Source: Streptomyces sp. NBC_00376 (GTDB taxonomy: Bacteria > Actinomycetota > Actinomycetes > Streptomycetales > Streptomycetaceae). Taken from it: DNA of 64,000 bases. A program made the translations under genes and the position numbers. The stretch lies in assembly GCF_036077095.1 (NCBI RefSeq), contig NZ_CP107960.1:7564001-7628000 (forward strand), given 5' to 3'. This document shows positions 33,098 through 41,990 of this stretch, piece by piece. A model generated the notes under the pieces. That model saw nothing but the letters and a program-made list of their open reading frames with translations. It searched no databases and was not told the DNA's origin. Every line of letters starts with the position of its first letter. Within the stretch, counting starts at the first letter, position 1.

Positions 33098-34543
33098 TCA
33101 GCGACCGGCCTGCTCGTACGGGGGCAGCGAGCGGACCGGTGTCGCGTCCAGCCGGGCGGTGATGACCAGGGTGCCCTCCTCGATCTGGTAGTCCAGCGGC
33201 AGCGACAGCGCGCGCATGGCCGCGACCATGCCGGTGTTGGATGACTGGGTGACGGCATAGACGCTGTCGCAGCCCGCCTCGACGGCGAGCGCCACCAGGC
33301 GGCTCAGGAGCTCGGAGCCGATGCCGCGGCGCTGCCAGTCGTCCTCGACGAGGAGGGCCACTTCGGTCTCGTCGCCGTCCCAGAGGAGGTGGCCGAGCGC
33401 CACCAGGCTGCCCGAGGTCGTCTGCACGGCCAGGGTGCGGCCGAAGCGGGGACTGAGCAAGTGGTCCAGGTAGCGGTCGGCGTCGTGGACCGGCCCGTGG
33501 TAGCGCAGTCGCAGCGTCTGCTCGGAGCAGCGGTCGTGCATCGCACGTGCTGCCGAGAGGTCACCGCGGTCCGCGCGGCGCACGGTGATGTCGCTGCCCT
33601 CGGGCAGGGTGAGCACATGCTCGCTGCGCGGGACGCGGGGGCCGAGCCGGGCATCGAGCTCGACCAGGGCACGGGCGCGGGCGAACTCGGTCGGCGTGAA
33701 CGGAAGATAGGGCCGTTCGATGGTGATCGCACCCCCGGACGGGTCGCGCAGCCGCATCACCGTCTCCTCCAGCACTCCTTCGACGGGTGCGGTCTCACCG
33801 GTCGCCCGGCCGGTGACCGAGACGGCGGGCAGCGAGTGGATGGTGCAGCGGCCGAGCAGCTGCCGCAGCGCGAGGGGGAGCTCGGCCGCGTCCAGCGCGG
33901 TGCGGGTGGCGAGGCCCAGCACGCGCGTAGGGGCGTCGACCAGATCGTGTGTGTCGGCCCGCTCGATCCAGGTCGAACTGCCCCCGGCGGCGGAGATCGC
34001 CCGGCTCAGCTGCTGAGCCTGGAGCGGGGCGGGTGCCCGCAGCAGGAACTCGTCGACCGTGCCCCGGGCCAGCGGGTGCGTCTGCAGAGTGAGGATGTCG
34101 ACCCGGTGCCGGGCGAGGGCACCGCACAGCGCTGCCAGGCAGCCGGGGGTGTCCCGCACCGTGGTCCGCATCCGCCACAGTGCCGTCTCCTCGGGGGACG
34201 GCGCCGGTCCCGTGCCGGTGGGTGTGTCCACCGGCACGGTCGTGGCGACGTCGGTGCCGTGGCCCGGGACCGTGCTGCCGCCGTCCCCCTCGGCGGGGAG
34301 GCCGGTACCGGCCGGCGGCGGGGCGTGGCTGTGGCGCCGGGCCCACCAGGTGTGGAAAGCGGCCGTCACGGCCAGAGCCACGGCCGAGGCGATCAGCAGA
34401 TACGGTCCGTCGGGCTGGTGTCCGATCAGGTTCGCGATGGCGTCGGCCACTGCGACCGCGGTGAACAGCGCGGCGAGCTCGGTCACGTCCCGTCGCCAGT
34501 GGTGGGAGCGGTGGACGGTCTTCGCGGATGTCACATCAGTCAT
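33098..34543 (-). CDS. membrane-anchored ACT-GNAT acetyltransferase
   Basis: 481 residues. The N-terminus has two hydrophobic segments (about 24-42 and 48-66), followed by a Pro/Gly linker. An ACT-like domain spans ~123-185 (MRTTVRDTPGCLAALCGALA, RHRVDILTLQTH). After an intermediate region, a GNAT domain covers ~330-460 (EVALLVEDDWQRRGIGSELL is the acetyl-CoA motif A, Q-x-x-G-x-G/S). ACT-GNAT fusions are known in actinobacteria as amino-acid-sensitive protein acetyltransferases; the added membrane part here is unusual. Start ATG 34543. Confidence 0.8.
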   Translation of the reverse strand: MTDVTSAKTVHRSHHWRRDVTELAALFTAVAVADAIANLIGHQPDGPYLLIASAVALAVTAAFHTWWARRHSHAPPPAGTGLPAEGDGGSTVPGHGTDVATTVPVDTPTGTGPAPSPEETALWRMRTTVRDTPGCLAALCGALARHRVDILTLQTHPLARGTVDEFLLRAPAPLQAQQLSRAISAAGGSSTWIERADTHDLVDAPTRVLGLATRTALDAAELPLALRQLLGRCTIHSLPAVSVTGRATGETAPVEGVLEETVMRLRDPSGGAITIERPYLPFTPTEFARARALVELDARLGPRVPRSEHVLTLPEGSDITVRRADRGDLSAARAMHDRCSEQTLRLRYHGPVHDADRYLDHLLSPRFGRTLAVQTTSGSLVALGHLLWDGDETEVALLVEDDWQRRGIGSELLSRLVALAVEAGCDSVYAVTQSSNTGMVAAMRALSLPLDYQIEEGTLVITARLDATPVRSLPPYEQAGR

Positions 34544-34679
34544 GGCTTCACTCTGGCTCAGTGTTGTTGCCTGACCACGAACACTCTGTGACTGATGGGT
34601 TAAGTGTGGATCTAGTCCCTTATCGCCCACTTTCGTTGTATTGGTGGACTGTGATGCGGCCCGTTTCGGTGCTGGGCTG

Positions 34680-37337
34680 TCACGCCCGATCCGAGTCCTG
34701 CTCCCAGGCGGCCTTCAGCCGGACCGCTTGACGTACCAACTGCGATGATCCGCCGCGCGCGGCCGTTTCGGCGAGCCCGGGTATCGGCTCCCCGCCACCC
34801 TCCGCACCGCAGTGCTCCACGCATTCGGCGGCCACGGAGAGCAGGTCGCCCAGTCCGCGAGGCGCCTTCTCCTGCGCCAGCAGCCCCGGCAGGGCGCCGG
34901 TCAGTGCGGACAGCACCGTCCGGTACGCGCCGGTGGCGGCTGCGGTACGGGCGGAATCCGCGAGGCGGCTGGGCTTGATCAGACCGTTTCCGAGGAGGTC
35001 CGCCAACTGCTTGCCGAGCAGCGCTGCGTCGAGCTGCTGCCGGGTGGCGAGCATCAGCAGGGCGTCCACCGCCGAGAGCCGGTCCTCCGGATGGCGTGCC
35101 CCCAGCGCATACGCCACCATCAGGTGGACGGCCTCGCCCGCGGGCGCGTCGAGTTCGGTGAGCAGTACGAGCGGCCCGAGGGTGTCCCGTATCTCCTCGA
35201 TCACACCGGTCGCGATGTTCGGCAGCAGCCAGGCGGCCAGTGTCTCGGCGTCCTCGGGCAGGGTGGCGGTCCACTGGTTCGGGTGGTCGTCCCAGTGGTA
35301 GCAGTGGCGATGCGCCGGAACCTGCGGCCGGCCCAGCCAGTGGAAGGAACGAGGGAACTCCTCCTGGATGAACGGGCGTTCCTGGCTGGCCATCAGGGCG
35401 CGGGACGACCGTACGACCGTCTGTCCCTCCCGGCCCCTCTTCTCCAGATCGAAGCGGTGCACCCGCGCGAGTGGCTCGTCGGCCCGCAGCCATGCGGCCA
35501 GCCGGTCGCCTTCAGGGGTGCCGAGCAGTGCCGCCGCCTCCGCGGCCCCGTGCTGATCTCCGCGTCGCACCCGCAGCAGGGCCTGGGCGAAGTCGGCCTC
35601 GCCGGGCCGCACCCCGAGCCGCTGATAGTCGCTCAGCCGCTCGACCAGCACCGCCGGGTCGAGCGAGCCGGTGTGCCAGGTGGGGACGGCCAGCAGGAAC
35701 GGAGTGGAGCCGCTCAGCACCGCGTCGGCCGCCTCCCACAGCCGGGCCCTCAGGATCCCGTTCAGCGCGGCGTGGACGCAGGTCCCGGTGCCGGTCCAGG
35801 AAGCGCGCTCCTCCTGCACGGCCCGTGCCGACACCCGTCCGAGCAGCGTGGCCACGACGAGCCTGATCTCCGCGTCCGAGCGAAGCTGCCGCTCGGTCTG
35901 CGACGGCGGTTCGTTCTCGAGCCACCACTCACCCGCCAGCGCGTCACGCAATGCGTCCGTCAACGCCGACCGGTCGCTGTGGGCATGGCGGACCAGCCCG
36001 TCCAGGGCCCACTCGAAGGTGGTGACGTCCGGCGTCGCCGATCTGATCAGCGTCACCACCTCCTCGACCAGTTCGGGCAGCGTCGCAGGTGCCGGACCGA
36101 GGGGCTGCGGGTCCGGAACCGGGGGCAGCAGCTCCTCGTACTCCTGCCTGCCGGGCGTCCCGGCCGCCGGGCCGCCGAACACCTCGGCCACCATCGTGCG
36201 GTGCGCCGGCCCCAGCAGCGCAGCCGACAGGGCGAGTTCTTCCCGTACCGGGGTCCCGGCGGCGGGCAGATACCGGGCCACGAGCTTGAGAGCCCGCTCC
36301 TGGATGTCGATGTCCTCGTGCTCGAAAGCACCCGCGACGACGGGCAGCAATTCGTCGGCCGCCGACGGATCGCGACGCAACACCTTGCCGAGCAGCACGA
36401 GCTGGGACCGCACCAGCTTCTTCTCGGTGCGGAACAGCACCGATGCCGAGACGTCCGCCAGGGCCCGCACGGTGAGCTCACCGCGTCCGTCCAGCCGGGT
36501 GAGCACCCCCTGGGCGTGGCCCGCCACGGTGGAGGCGCCGTCGGCGGCCATCCCGATCCAGTCCGCGAGCCGCTCGGTCTCCTCCTGCTCGGTCAGTTCG
36601 AGCTCGCGCAGGAGACCAAGGAAGAAGCGCAGTTCGCTGAGCTTTCCGCCACGCAACAGCCGGGTCACACAACCGTCGACGAGTACCGGCCGCTCCAGCA
36701 GGCCCTCCTTCGGGAGAGCGGCCAACGTGGTGGCCCACTGACAGGGATCGTTCGCATCGTCGGGCCAGAGCATCTGCGACGGCAGCTCCGGCACCTCGAA
36801 GATCCGCGGCAGGAGGGCAGGCGCGTACGGATCGCTGCGGAGCACCTCGACGAGTGGCCGCTTCTTGCGCCGATGCCACTGCGCCATCGAGATCGCCTCG
36901 GCCCAGCCCAGCACGAAACCATCCGTCGAGGGCACGGGGCACCGCGCCTTCTTCACCAGCCCGGAGATCAGCTCGTACATGGTCTGCGCGGTCGCGGGCC
37001 GGGCCGCCAGCCGATGCGCGACGTCACCTAGCCACTCCGGGTCACGGTCCGCCAAGGCCGCGAGGACCAGTGGGAAGGGCTGGCGGTTCCAGCCGGCCAG
37101 ATCCCGTCCGCCGATCCAGGAGGCGCATCCTGCGGCGCCGGTGTGGCAGCCCGCACCGGCCACCAGCAGGGCCCTGCGGACCCGGTCCTGCTTGTCCCAG
37201 TTCCAGCTGCGCACCTCCTTCCGGAGCGCCTTCAGCTCGGCCAGCGCCGCTCTGCGTTCCGCCCTGTCCATCCCGGCCAGCACTTCCGGCACGTCGTGCG
37301 CGCGCAATTCCCGTACTGCGGTGAGAAGCTCCTTCAT
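34680..37337 (-). CDS. DUF6493 family protein, SWIM partner
   Basis: 885 residues, largely helical, rich in Leu/Ala/Glu and resembling ARM/HEAT-type repeats (for example RALADVSASVLFRTEKKLVR; DIDIQERALKLVARYLPAAG). The N-terminus MKELLTAVRELRAHDVPEVL and the segment LLVAGAGCHTGAAGCASWIG match the DUF6493 family as I remember it. No catalytic motif is evident. It begins inside the stop of the SWIM gene (ATGA overlap), so the two are translationally coupled. Family members occur next to SWIM proteins and sometimes MoxR/VWA genes; none is present here. Function unknown. Confidence 0.75.
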   Translation of the reverse strand: MKELLTAVRELRAHDVPEVLAGMDRAERRAALAELKALRKEVRSWNWDKQDRVRRALLVAGAGCHTGAAGCASWIGGRDLAGWNRQPFPLVLAALADRDPEWLGDVAHRLAARPATAQTMYELISGLVKKARCPVPSTDGFVLGWAEAISMAQWHRRKKRPLVEVLRSDPYAPALLPRIFEVPELPSQMLWPDDANDPCQWATTLAALPKEGLLERPVLVDGCVTRLLRGGKLSELRFFLGLLRELELTEQEETERLADWIGMAADGASTVAGHAQGVLTRLDGRGELTVRALADVSASVLFRTEKKLVRSQLVLLGKVLRRDPSAADELLPVVAGAFEHEDIDIQERALKLVARYLPAAGTPVREELALSAALLGPAHRTMVAEVFGGPAAGTPGRQEYEELLPPVPDPQPLGPAPATLPELVEEVVTLIRSATPDVTTFEWALDGLVRHAHSDRSALTDALRDALAGEWWLENEPPSQTERQLRSDAEIRLVVATLLGRVSARAVQEERASWTGTGTCVHAALNGILRARLWEAADAVLSGSTPFLLAVPTWHTGSLDPAVLVERLSDYQRLGVRPGEADFAQALLRVRRGDQHGAAEAAALLGTPEGDRLAAWLRADEPLARVHRFDLEKRGREGQTVVRSSRALMASQERPFIQEEFPRSFHWLGRPQVPAHRHCYHWDDHPNQWTATLPEDAETLAAWLLPNIATGVIEEIRDTLGPLVLLTELDAPAGEAVHLMVAYALGARHPEDRLSAVDALLMLATRQQLDAALLGKQLADLLGNGLIKPSRLADSARTAAATGAYRTVLSALTGALPGLLAQEKAPRGLGDLLSVAAECVEHCGAEGGGEPIPGLAETAARGGSSQLVRQAVRLKAAWEQDSDRA

Positions 37338-38704
37338 CGCACACCCCCGGCGACCGGAGCGCCGCGACGGACCATACGGACGGCCAGGGCGTGCTTGCAC
37401 GGGCCCCGCCGTCCTCGGTAGTCCGCCCACCACTGGCAGGTGCAGCTCAGCATTCCGTCCTTCTCCCTCACCTGATAGCGGCGTTCTCCCGAGGTCACGG
37501 CCGCCACGTCCTGGTCGAGCACGACGGCACCCGAGCAGGCCAGCTGCCGGGCCGCCACCAAGCGCGGATTGTGCCGCTCGGCCCGGTCGGCGTCATAGGG
37601 CAGCTCGCGGTGGAAGTAGGCCGCGTCCGCGAGGTCGTAGCCGACCCGGCCCGCCGTCCCCAGCCGGGTGAGCGCGGCCCGTACCCGCTCCACCGTGAGA
37701 CCCGACTCCTCCGCCAGGTCGGCGGTGTCGATCCGGGGCTCCCAGGCCAGCAGCACGGACACCAACTCGGCGTCGGCCGCCGCGTCATCGGTGGCCAGCG
37801 CGTCGAGCACACCGCCCTCGCCCGAGAAACCGCGCGAGGCATCGGGCGAGAGCGTCAGCGTGAGACGCATGCCCGGCAGTACGACCTCCCAGGCACTCGC
37901 GGTCGCCGCCCCGTCGGTGACCGGCCCGTACACCCGGAGCGACGTGGCATGACGCAGCACCCGCTGCAACGCCACCAACCGCTCCGGTCCCGGCAGGCAC
38001 ACCGCCCCGGCCACCGGCCGGGTCGTCGGCCGAAGCGTCTTCCCGGCGGGAACCACCCACCGGGCGCCCCGCGAGGCGTTCCCCGAACGCGGCAGCGAAC
38101 GGAGGAACCGGACGGCCTCGGCGGCCGGCAGCTCGGCCCGCAGATCGAAACCGGCCGACACCACCTGGGCCTCGGCGAAACCGCGCAGCCACCGGTCGGG
38201 CAGCGGCACCTTCTTCTCCACGACCGGGCCGTCCAGCGTGGTGACGGCCATCTCGTCCGGACCCACCCGCAGATGCAGCGGATCGTCACCCGCTATCCGC
38301 GAAAGCGCCTCCCGCAGCGGATTGTTGACATCCACATTCGTCGTCCCGTGCCCCGTCCGCGTACCGTCCAGACCGTCCTGCAGCACATCCAGGCGTGCGT
38401 ACACCCCGCAGCAGCCGGAGAACGACTCGAAGCGCAGCCGGTCGCCGTTGCCCGTCACCACCGGGTCGAGCGACGCGGGCAGGGTGCGCTGGTAGTAGCG
38501 CGTGGAGGCCACGTCCGCCACCGCGAGCAGGCCCCGGGCGGCGATCCCCGGCGAGGTGAGGAAACCGGAGAAGAACCGGGGATGGGACTCGGCACCCCGC
38601 GGTGTGAGGCCACCGGAGGTCTCCAGCCCGAGGAGCTGCCCCGACTGCGAGGGCTCCAGGGCGGACGGGCGTGCGTAGGCCAATGCCTGAACGGATCGGG
38701 TCAT
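37334..38704 (-). CDS. SWIM zinc-finger protein
   Basis: 456 residues. The C-terminal SWIM finger (C-x-C-x(n)-C-x-H) is seen as CTCQWWADYRGRRGPCKHAL at about residues 425-445. The N-terminal half is a conserved actinobacterial domain (SGFLTSPGIAARGLLAVADV, YYQRTLPASLDPVVTGNGDR). SWIM fingers bind DNA or proteins. First gene of a two-gene unit with the DUF6493 protein (4-bp ATGA overlap). ATG at 38704, 74 bp downstream of phoD and behind its terminator, so it has its own promoter. Confidence 0.85.
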   Translation of the reverse strand: MTRSVQALAYARPSALEPSQSGQLLGLETSGGLTPRGAESHPRFFSGFLTSPGIAARGLLAVADVASTRYYQRTLPASLDPVVTGNGDRLRFESFSGCCGVYARLDVLQDGLDGTRTGHGTTNVDVNNPLREALSRIAGDDPLHLRVGPDEMAVTTLDGPVVEKKVPLPDRWLRGFAEAQVVSAGFDLRAELPAAEAVRFLRSLPRSGNASRGARWVVPAGKTLRPTTRPVAGAVCLPGPERLVALQRVLRHATSLRVYGPVTDGAATASAWEVVLPGMRLTLTLSPDASRGFSGEGGVLDALATDDAAADAELVSVLLAWEPRIDTADLAEESGLTVERVRAALTRLGTAGRVGYDLADAAYFHRELPYDADRAERHNPRLVAARQLACSGAVVLDQDVAAVTSGERRYQVREKDGMLSCTCQWWADYRGRRGPCKHALAVRMVRRGAPVAGGVR

Positions 38705-38744
38705 GGAAAAACCGTAGATCCCACCACTGACAATCGGCCCCCGG

Positions 38745-38776
38745 CCAACGCCCGGGGGCCGGTCGCCGGGCGTTGG
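38745..38776 (-). terminator. terminator after phoD
   Basis: Perfect 11-bp stem (ccaacgcccgg / ccgggcgttgg) with a 10-nt loop, directly after the phoD stop on the minus strand and upstream of the SWIM gene. Confidence 0.8.
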
Positions 38777-38777
38777 T

Positions 38778-40358
38778 TCACTGACCGACGCGCCCCGGCT
38801 GCAGTACCTTGCTGAACAGTACGGAGCCGCCCTGCGCGCGCAGCCGCACGGTCAACTCGCCGCTGTCGCCGTCGATGTCGACCTCCCCGAAATACTGCGG
38901 CGACTCCATCGGCGACACGTTCGCCCGGTCCGGCGCCCGCACGAAGACCCGGTCGGGACCGAACGTCGCGTCGAGCGCGTTCGCCTGGAACTGACCTGCG
39001 GCCAGCGGCCCCGACACGAACTCCCAGAACGGCGCGAAGTCCTTGAACACCGCACGCTCGGGCTCGTAGTGCTGCGCCGACGTGTAGTGCACATCCGCGG
39101 TCAGCCACAACGTGCCCGTGATCCGGCGGTGCTTGATGTACCGCAGCAGTTCCGCGATCTGCAGCTCACGGCCGAGCGGGGCCCCGGGATCGCCCTGCGC
39201 GACCGCCTCGAAGTCCGTCGCGCCGTCGGTGACCACCAGTCCCAGCGGCATGTCCGCCGCGATCACCTTCCACACCGCGCGGGACCGGGAGAGCTCGTGC
39301 TTGAGCCACCGCAGCTGCTCGGCACCGAGGATGCCCGTCGTGTCGTCGGGCTGCCGGCCGGGGGAGTTGGCGTTGCGGAAGGACCGCATGTCGAGCACGA
39401 ACACATCGAGCAGCGGACCGTGGCGCACCACGCGGTGCATCCGGCCCTCCCCGGACGCGGAGTGCAGCGTGGACACCGGGAAGTACTCGCGAAACGCCCG
39501 CATCGAACGGGCCGCCAGCACATCCACGTTCTTCTCGGTGTACCGGGCGTCGTCGAGGATCTGCCCCGGATACCAGTTGTTGCGCACCTCGTGGTCGTCC
39601 CACTGAACGATCGACGGGACCTGTGCGTTGAACTCACGGAGGTTGTGATCGAGCAGGTTGTAACGGAAGTTCCCGCGGTACTCGGCGAGGGTCTCGGCGA
39701 CCTTCGCCTTCTCCTCGGTGGTGACATTGCGCCAGACCCGCCCGTCGGGCAGCGTCACGCTCGGCTCGATCACTCCGTCCGCGTAGATGTTGTCACCGCT
39801 GCACAGGAAGAAGTCCGGATCGAGGCGGCGCATCTCGTCGTACACCGCGTAGCCGCCGATGTCCGGGTTGATGCCCCAGCCCTGTCCCGCGATGTCGCCC
39901 GACCACAGGAAGCGCACCCCGTCGCGGCGCCGGGCGGGGGCCGTCCGGAAGGTCCCGTGCACCGGCTCCCCGGTACGGCGCGGGTCGTGGGGATCGGCGA
40001 GCGTCACCCGGTAGTGCACCTGCTCGCCCGGCGGCAGCCCGTACAGCGGAGTCGTCCCGGTGAAGTCGGTGCCGGAACCGACGAGCGGACCGTGCCAGGT
40101 GCGGGCCCGCCGGAACGACTCCGTCGCCGATGTCTCCACGATCATCCGGGCCGGCCGGTCCGACCGCACCCAGACCAGCGCGGACGACGAGGTCACATCG
40201 CCCACCTGCACACCCCATGCCGCGCGCGGCCGGCCGGACAACGCGAAGGCGGGGGAAGCCGCGCCCACAGCGGGGAGCGCGAGAGCGGCCGACGCGGCGA
40301 GCGAACCGCGCAGCACACTGCGGCGGGCAGGGGACGGAAAACGCGGAGCGTACGACAT
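38778..40358 (-). CDS. phoD: alkaline phosphatase D-type secreted phosphoesterase
   Basis: 526 residues. The Tat signal (ARRSVLRGSLAASAALALPA, ending near residue 40) is followed by an N-terminal Ig-like domain and the PhoD metallophosphatase domain. Motifs: SGDIAGQGW, SGDNIYADGV, WDDHEVRNNW, LDMRSFRNAN and TADVHYTSAQ, which give the metal ligands. It cleaves phosphomono- or diesters such as teichoic acid outside the cell. ATG at 40358 with ggaggcg upstream. A PHO-box-like repeat lies ~80 bp upstream. Streptomyces have several PhoD paralogues; which one this is is not settled. Confidence 0.9.
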   Translation of the reverse strand: MSYAPRFPSPARRSVLRGSLAASAALALPAVGAASPAFALSGRPRAAWGVQVGDVTSSSALVWVRSDRPARMIVETSATESFRRARTWHGPLVGSGTDFTGTTPLYGLPPGEQVHYRVTLADPHDPRRTGEPVHGTFRTAPARRRDGVRFLWSGDIAGQGWGINPDIGGYAVYDEMRRLDPDFFLCSGDNIYADGVIEPSVTLPDGRVWRNVTTEEKAKVAETLAEYRGNFRYNLLDHNLREFNAQVPSIVQWDDHEVRNNWYPGQILDDARYTEKNVDVLAARSMRAFREYFPVSTLHSASGEGRMHRVVRHGPLLDVFVLDMRSFRNANSPGRQPDDTTGILGAEQLRWLKHELSRSRAVWKVIAADMPLGLVVTDGATDFEAVAQGDPGAPLGRELQIAELLRYIKHRRITGTLWLTADVHYTSAQHYEPERAVFKDFAPFWEFVSGPLAAGQFQANALDATFGPDRVFVRAPDRANVSPMESPQYFGEVDIDGDSGELTVRLRAQGGSVLFSKVLQPGRVGQ

Positions 40359-40437
40359 CGAGGCGCCTCCGGGGCGTGGTCGGCGGGACGAACGGGTGAC
40401 CGGTCGATCGACTCCACCCTTGTTCCCGTCGGCGGCG

Positions 40438-40459
40438 CGCACACCAACCTCAGATGAAC
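40438..40459 (-). promoter_or_regulatory. PHO-box-like 11-bp direct repeat
   Basis: On the minus strand: gttcatctgag followed by gttggtgtgcg. The first unit fits the Streptomyces PhoP unit G-T-T-C-A-Y-Y-Y-R well, the second only partly. It lies 80 bp before phoD and overlaps the 3' end of the MocR gene. PhoP control of phoD genes is known in the genus; binding here is inferred. Confidence 0.35.
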
Positions 40460-41943
40460 ACCCGGCCACGGCCCCCGCCGGTGGCCGGTCCTCCCGCGTC
40501 CCGTTGCGCCGCCGCCAGCAGACGTACGCCCCGCTCGATGTCGGTCGGCGCCAGATGGGCGTAACCGAGCACCAGGCGCACCGCCCCGTCCTCGCCCGGC
40601 ACGGTGCCGCAGGCACCCAGCGGCCGCAGGGCGACCCCGGCATCGGCCGCGCGCGCCATGAACACCGGCTCCGGGCCGTACCGCTCGGGCAGCGCGGCGA
40701 TGATGTGGAGACCCGCGGCGATGCCGCTCACCTCGGTTCCGGGGAAGTGCTCCACCAGCATCGACGTGAGGGTGTCGCGACGCTCGCGATAGGCGCGCTG
40801 ACAGCGGCGCAGCTGCCGGTCGTAGCCGCCCCGGGTGATGAAGTCGGCGAGGACCGCCTGGTCGACGGCCGGATTGCCCAGATCCATCGTGCGCTTGCGG
40901 GCGACGATCTCGTCGGTCATGGCCGCCGGTGCGAGCAGCCAGCCCAGCCGGAGCCCGGGAGCCAGCGATTTGCTCACCGAGCCGGTGTACGCGACGTGTT
41001 CCGGGTCGAGCCCCTGCAGCGCGCCGACCGGTGCGCGGTCGTAGCGGAAGTCGCCGTCGTAGTCGTCCTCCACGATCAGCGCGTCCGTGGCGCGCGCCCA
41101 CTCCAGAAGCCGGCCGCGACGGGCGGCGGAGTAGGCGATACCGGTGGGGAACTGGTGCGCCGGCGTGGTGACCACGGCGCGCACTCCCGAGCGCACGAGG
41201 GGCGCGGTCACCAGCCCCTCGTCGTCGAGCGGCAGACCGATGGTGGTGATGCCCGCGGACGCGAACAACGCGGAGTGTTCGGGGCTCCCGGGATCCTCGA
41301 CACCGACGGTCCGCACTCCGCGCCCGTGCAGTACGAACCCCAGCAGAGTCGTCGCCTGCGCCACGCCGGAGCACACCACCAGGCGCTCCGGATCCGCGAC
41401 CACCCCACGGCGCCTGGTCAGCAGGGCGGCCAGGGCGTCCCGCAGACCGGGCAGCCCGCGTGGATCGGGATAGCCGAGCGCGCCGTGCGGCAGCCGGCCG
41501 AGCACCGAGCGGTGGGCGGCGGCCCAGGCACTGCGCGGGAACAGTGAAAGATCGGGCGTTCCGGGCCGGAAGTCCACGCTCACGTCCGCGGCACGCGGAG
41601 CGAGATCCCGCGCCCCCGCCGCCGGAGCGCGGACCCCTTCGCAGACCCAGGTGCCCGCACCACGCCCGCTGCGCAGATAGCCCTCGGCCGTGAGCTGCTC
41701 GTACGCCTCGGTGACCAGCCCCCGCGACACCCGCAGATCGGCGGCGAGCGCACGGCTGGACGGGAGCCTCGTACCCGGAACGAGACGGCCGGAACGCACG
41801 GCTTCACGCAGGGCCGACTGCAGGGCACGACCGCGCCGGCGGGCCGGCTCCGCGGCGGCCGGAAGCAGCAGCTCCCAGGCGGCGGTGGCGGACTCCCCGT
41901 CCCGAGAGCGCTCCGACCGCGAATTGGTCTCCGAAGACATCAT
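40450..41943 (-). CDS. MocR-type GntR regulator with aminotransferase-like domain
   Basis: 497 residues. Winged HTH at ~30-100 (LVPGTRLPSSRALAADLRVS; TEAYEQLTAEGYL), then a fold type I PLP domain from ~125, with the Lys in TGSVSKSLAPGLRLGW and IVEDDYDGDFRYD. MocR regulators sense PLP or amino compounds. It is divergent to a DMT transporter across 47 bp with a GGACC direct repeat, so it probably controls that exporter. ATG at 41943 (a second ATG 3 nt later). Confidence 0.9.
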   Translation of the reverse strand: MMSSETNSRSERSRDGESATAAWELLLPAAAEPARRRGRALQSALREAVRSGRLVPGTRLPSSRALAADLRVSRGLVTEAYEQLTAEGYLRSGRGAGTWVCEGVRAPAAGARDLAPRAADVSVDFRPGTPDLSLFPRSAWAAAHRSVLGRLPHGALGYPDPRGLPGLRDALAALLTRRRGVVADPERLVVCSGVAQATTLLGFVLHGRGVRTVGVEDPGSPEHSALFASAGITTIGLPLDDEGLVTAPLVRSGVRAVVTTPAHQFPTGIAYSAARRGRLLEWARATDALIVEDDYDGDFRYDRAPVGALQGLDPEHVAYTGSVSKSLAPGLRLGWLLAPAAMTDEIVARKRTMDLGNPAVDQAVLADFITRGGYDRQLRRCQRAYRERRDTLTSMLVEHFPGTEVSGIAAGLHIIAALPERYGPEPVFMARAADAGVALRPLGACGTVPGEDGAVRLVLGYAHLAPTDIERGVRLLAAAQRDAGGPATGGGRGRVFI

Positions 41944-41950
41944 GAAAGTG

Positions 41951-41983
41951 GACCTTAAACCGGACCGCCCGGCTGCCTAGCGT
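41951..41983 (+). promoter_or_regulatory. DMT promoter with MocR-type direct repeat
   Basis: -35-like ttaaac (41955-41960) and -10-like tagcgt (41978-41983) with an exact 17-bp spacer. The -10 ends 7 bp before the ATG at 41991, predicting a leaderless mRNA. Two ggacc direct repeats (gga-cc at ~41950 and ~41961) flank the -35, as expected for MocR binding. Confidence 0.5.
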
Positions 41984-41990
41984 CGATTCC

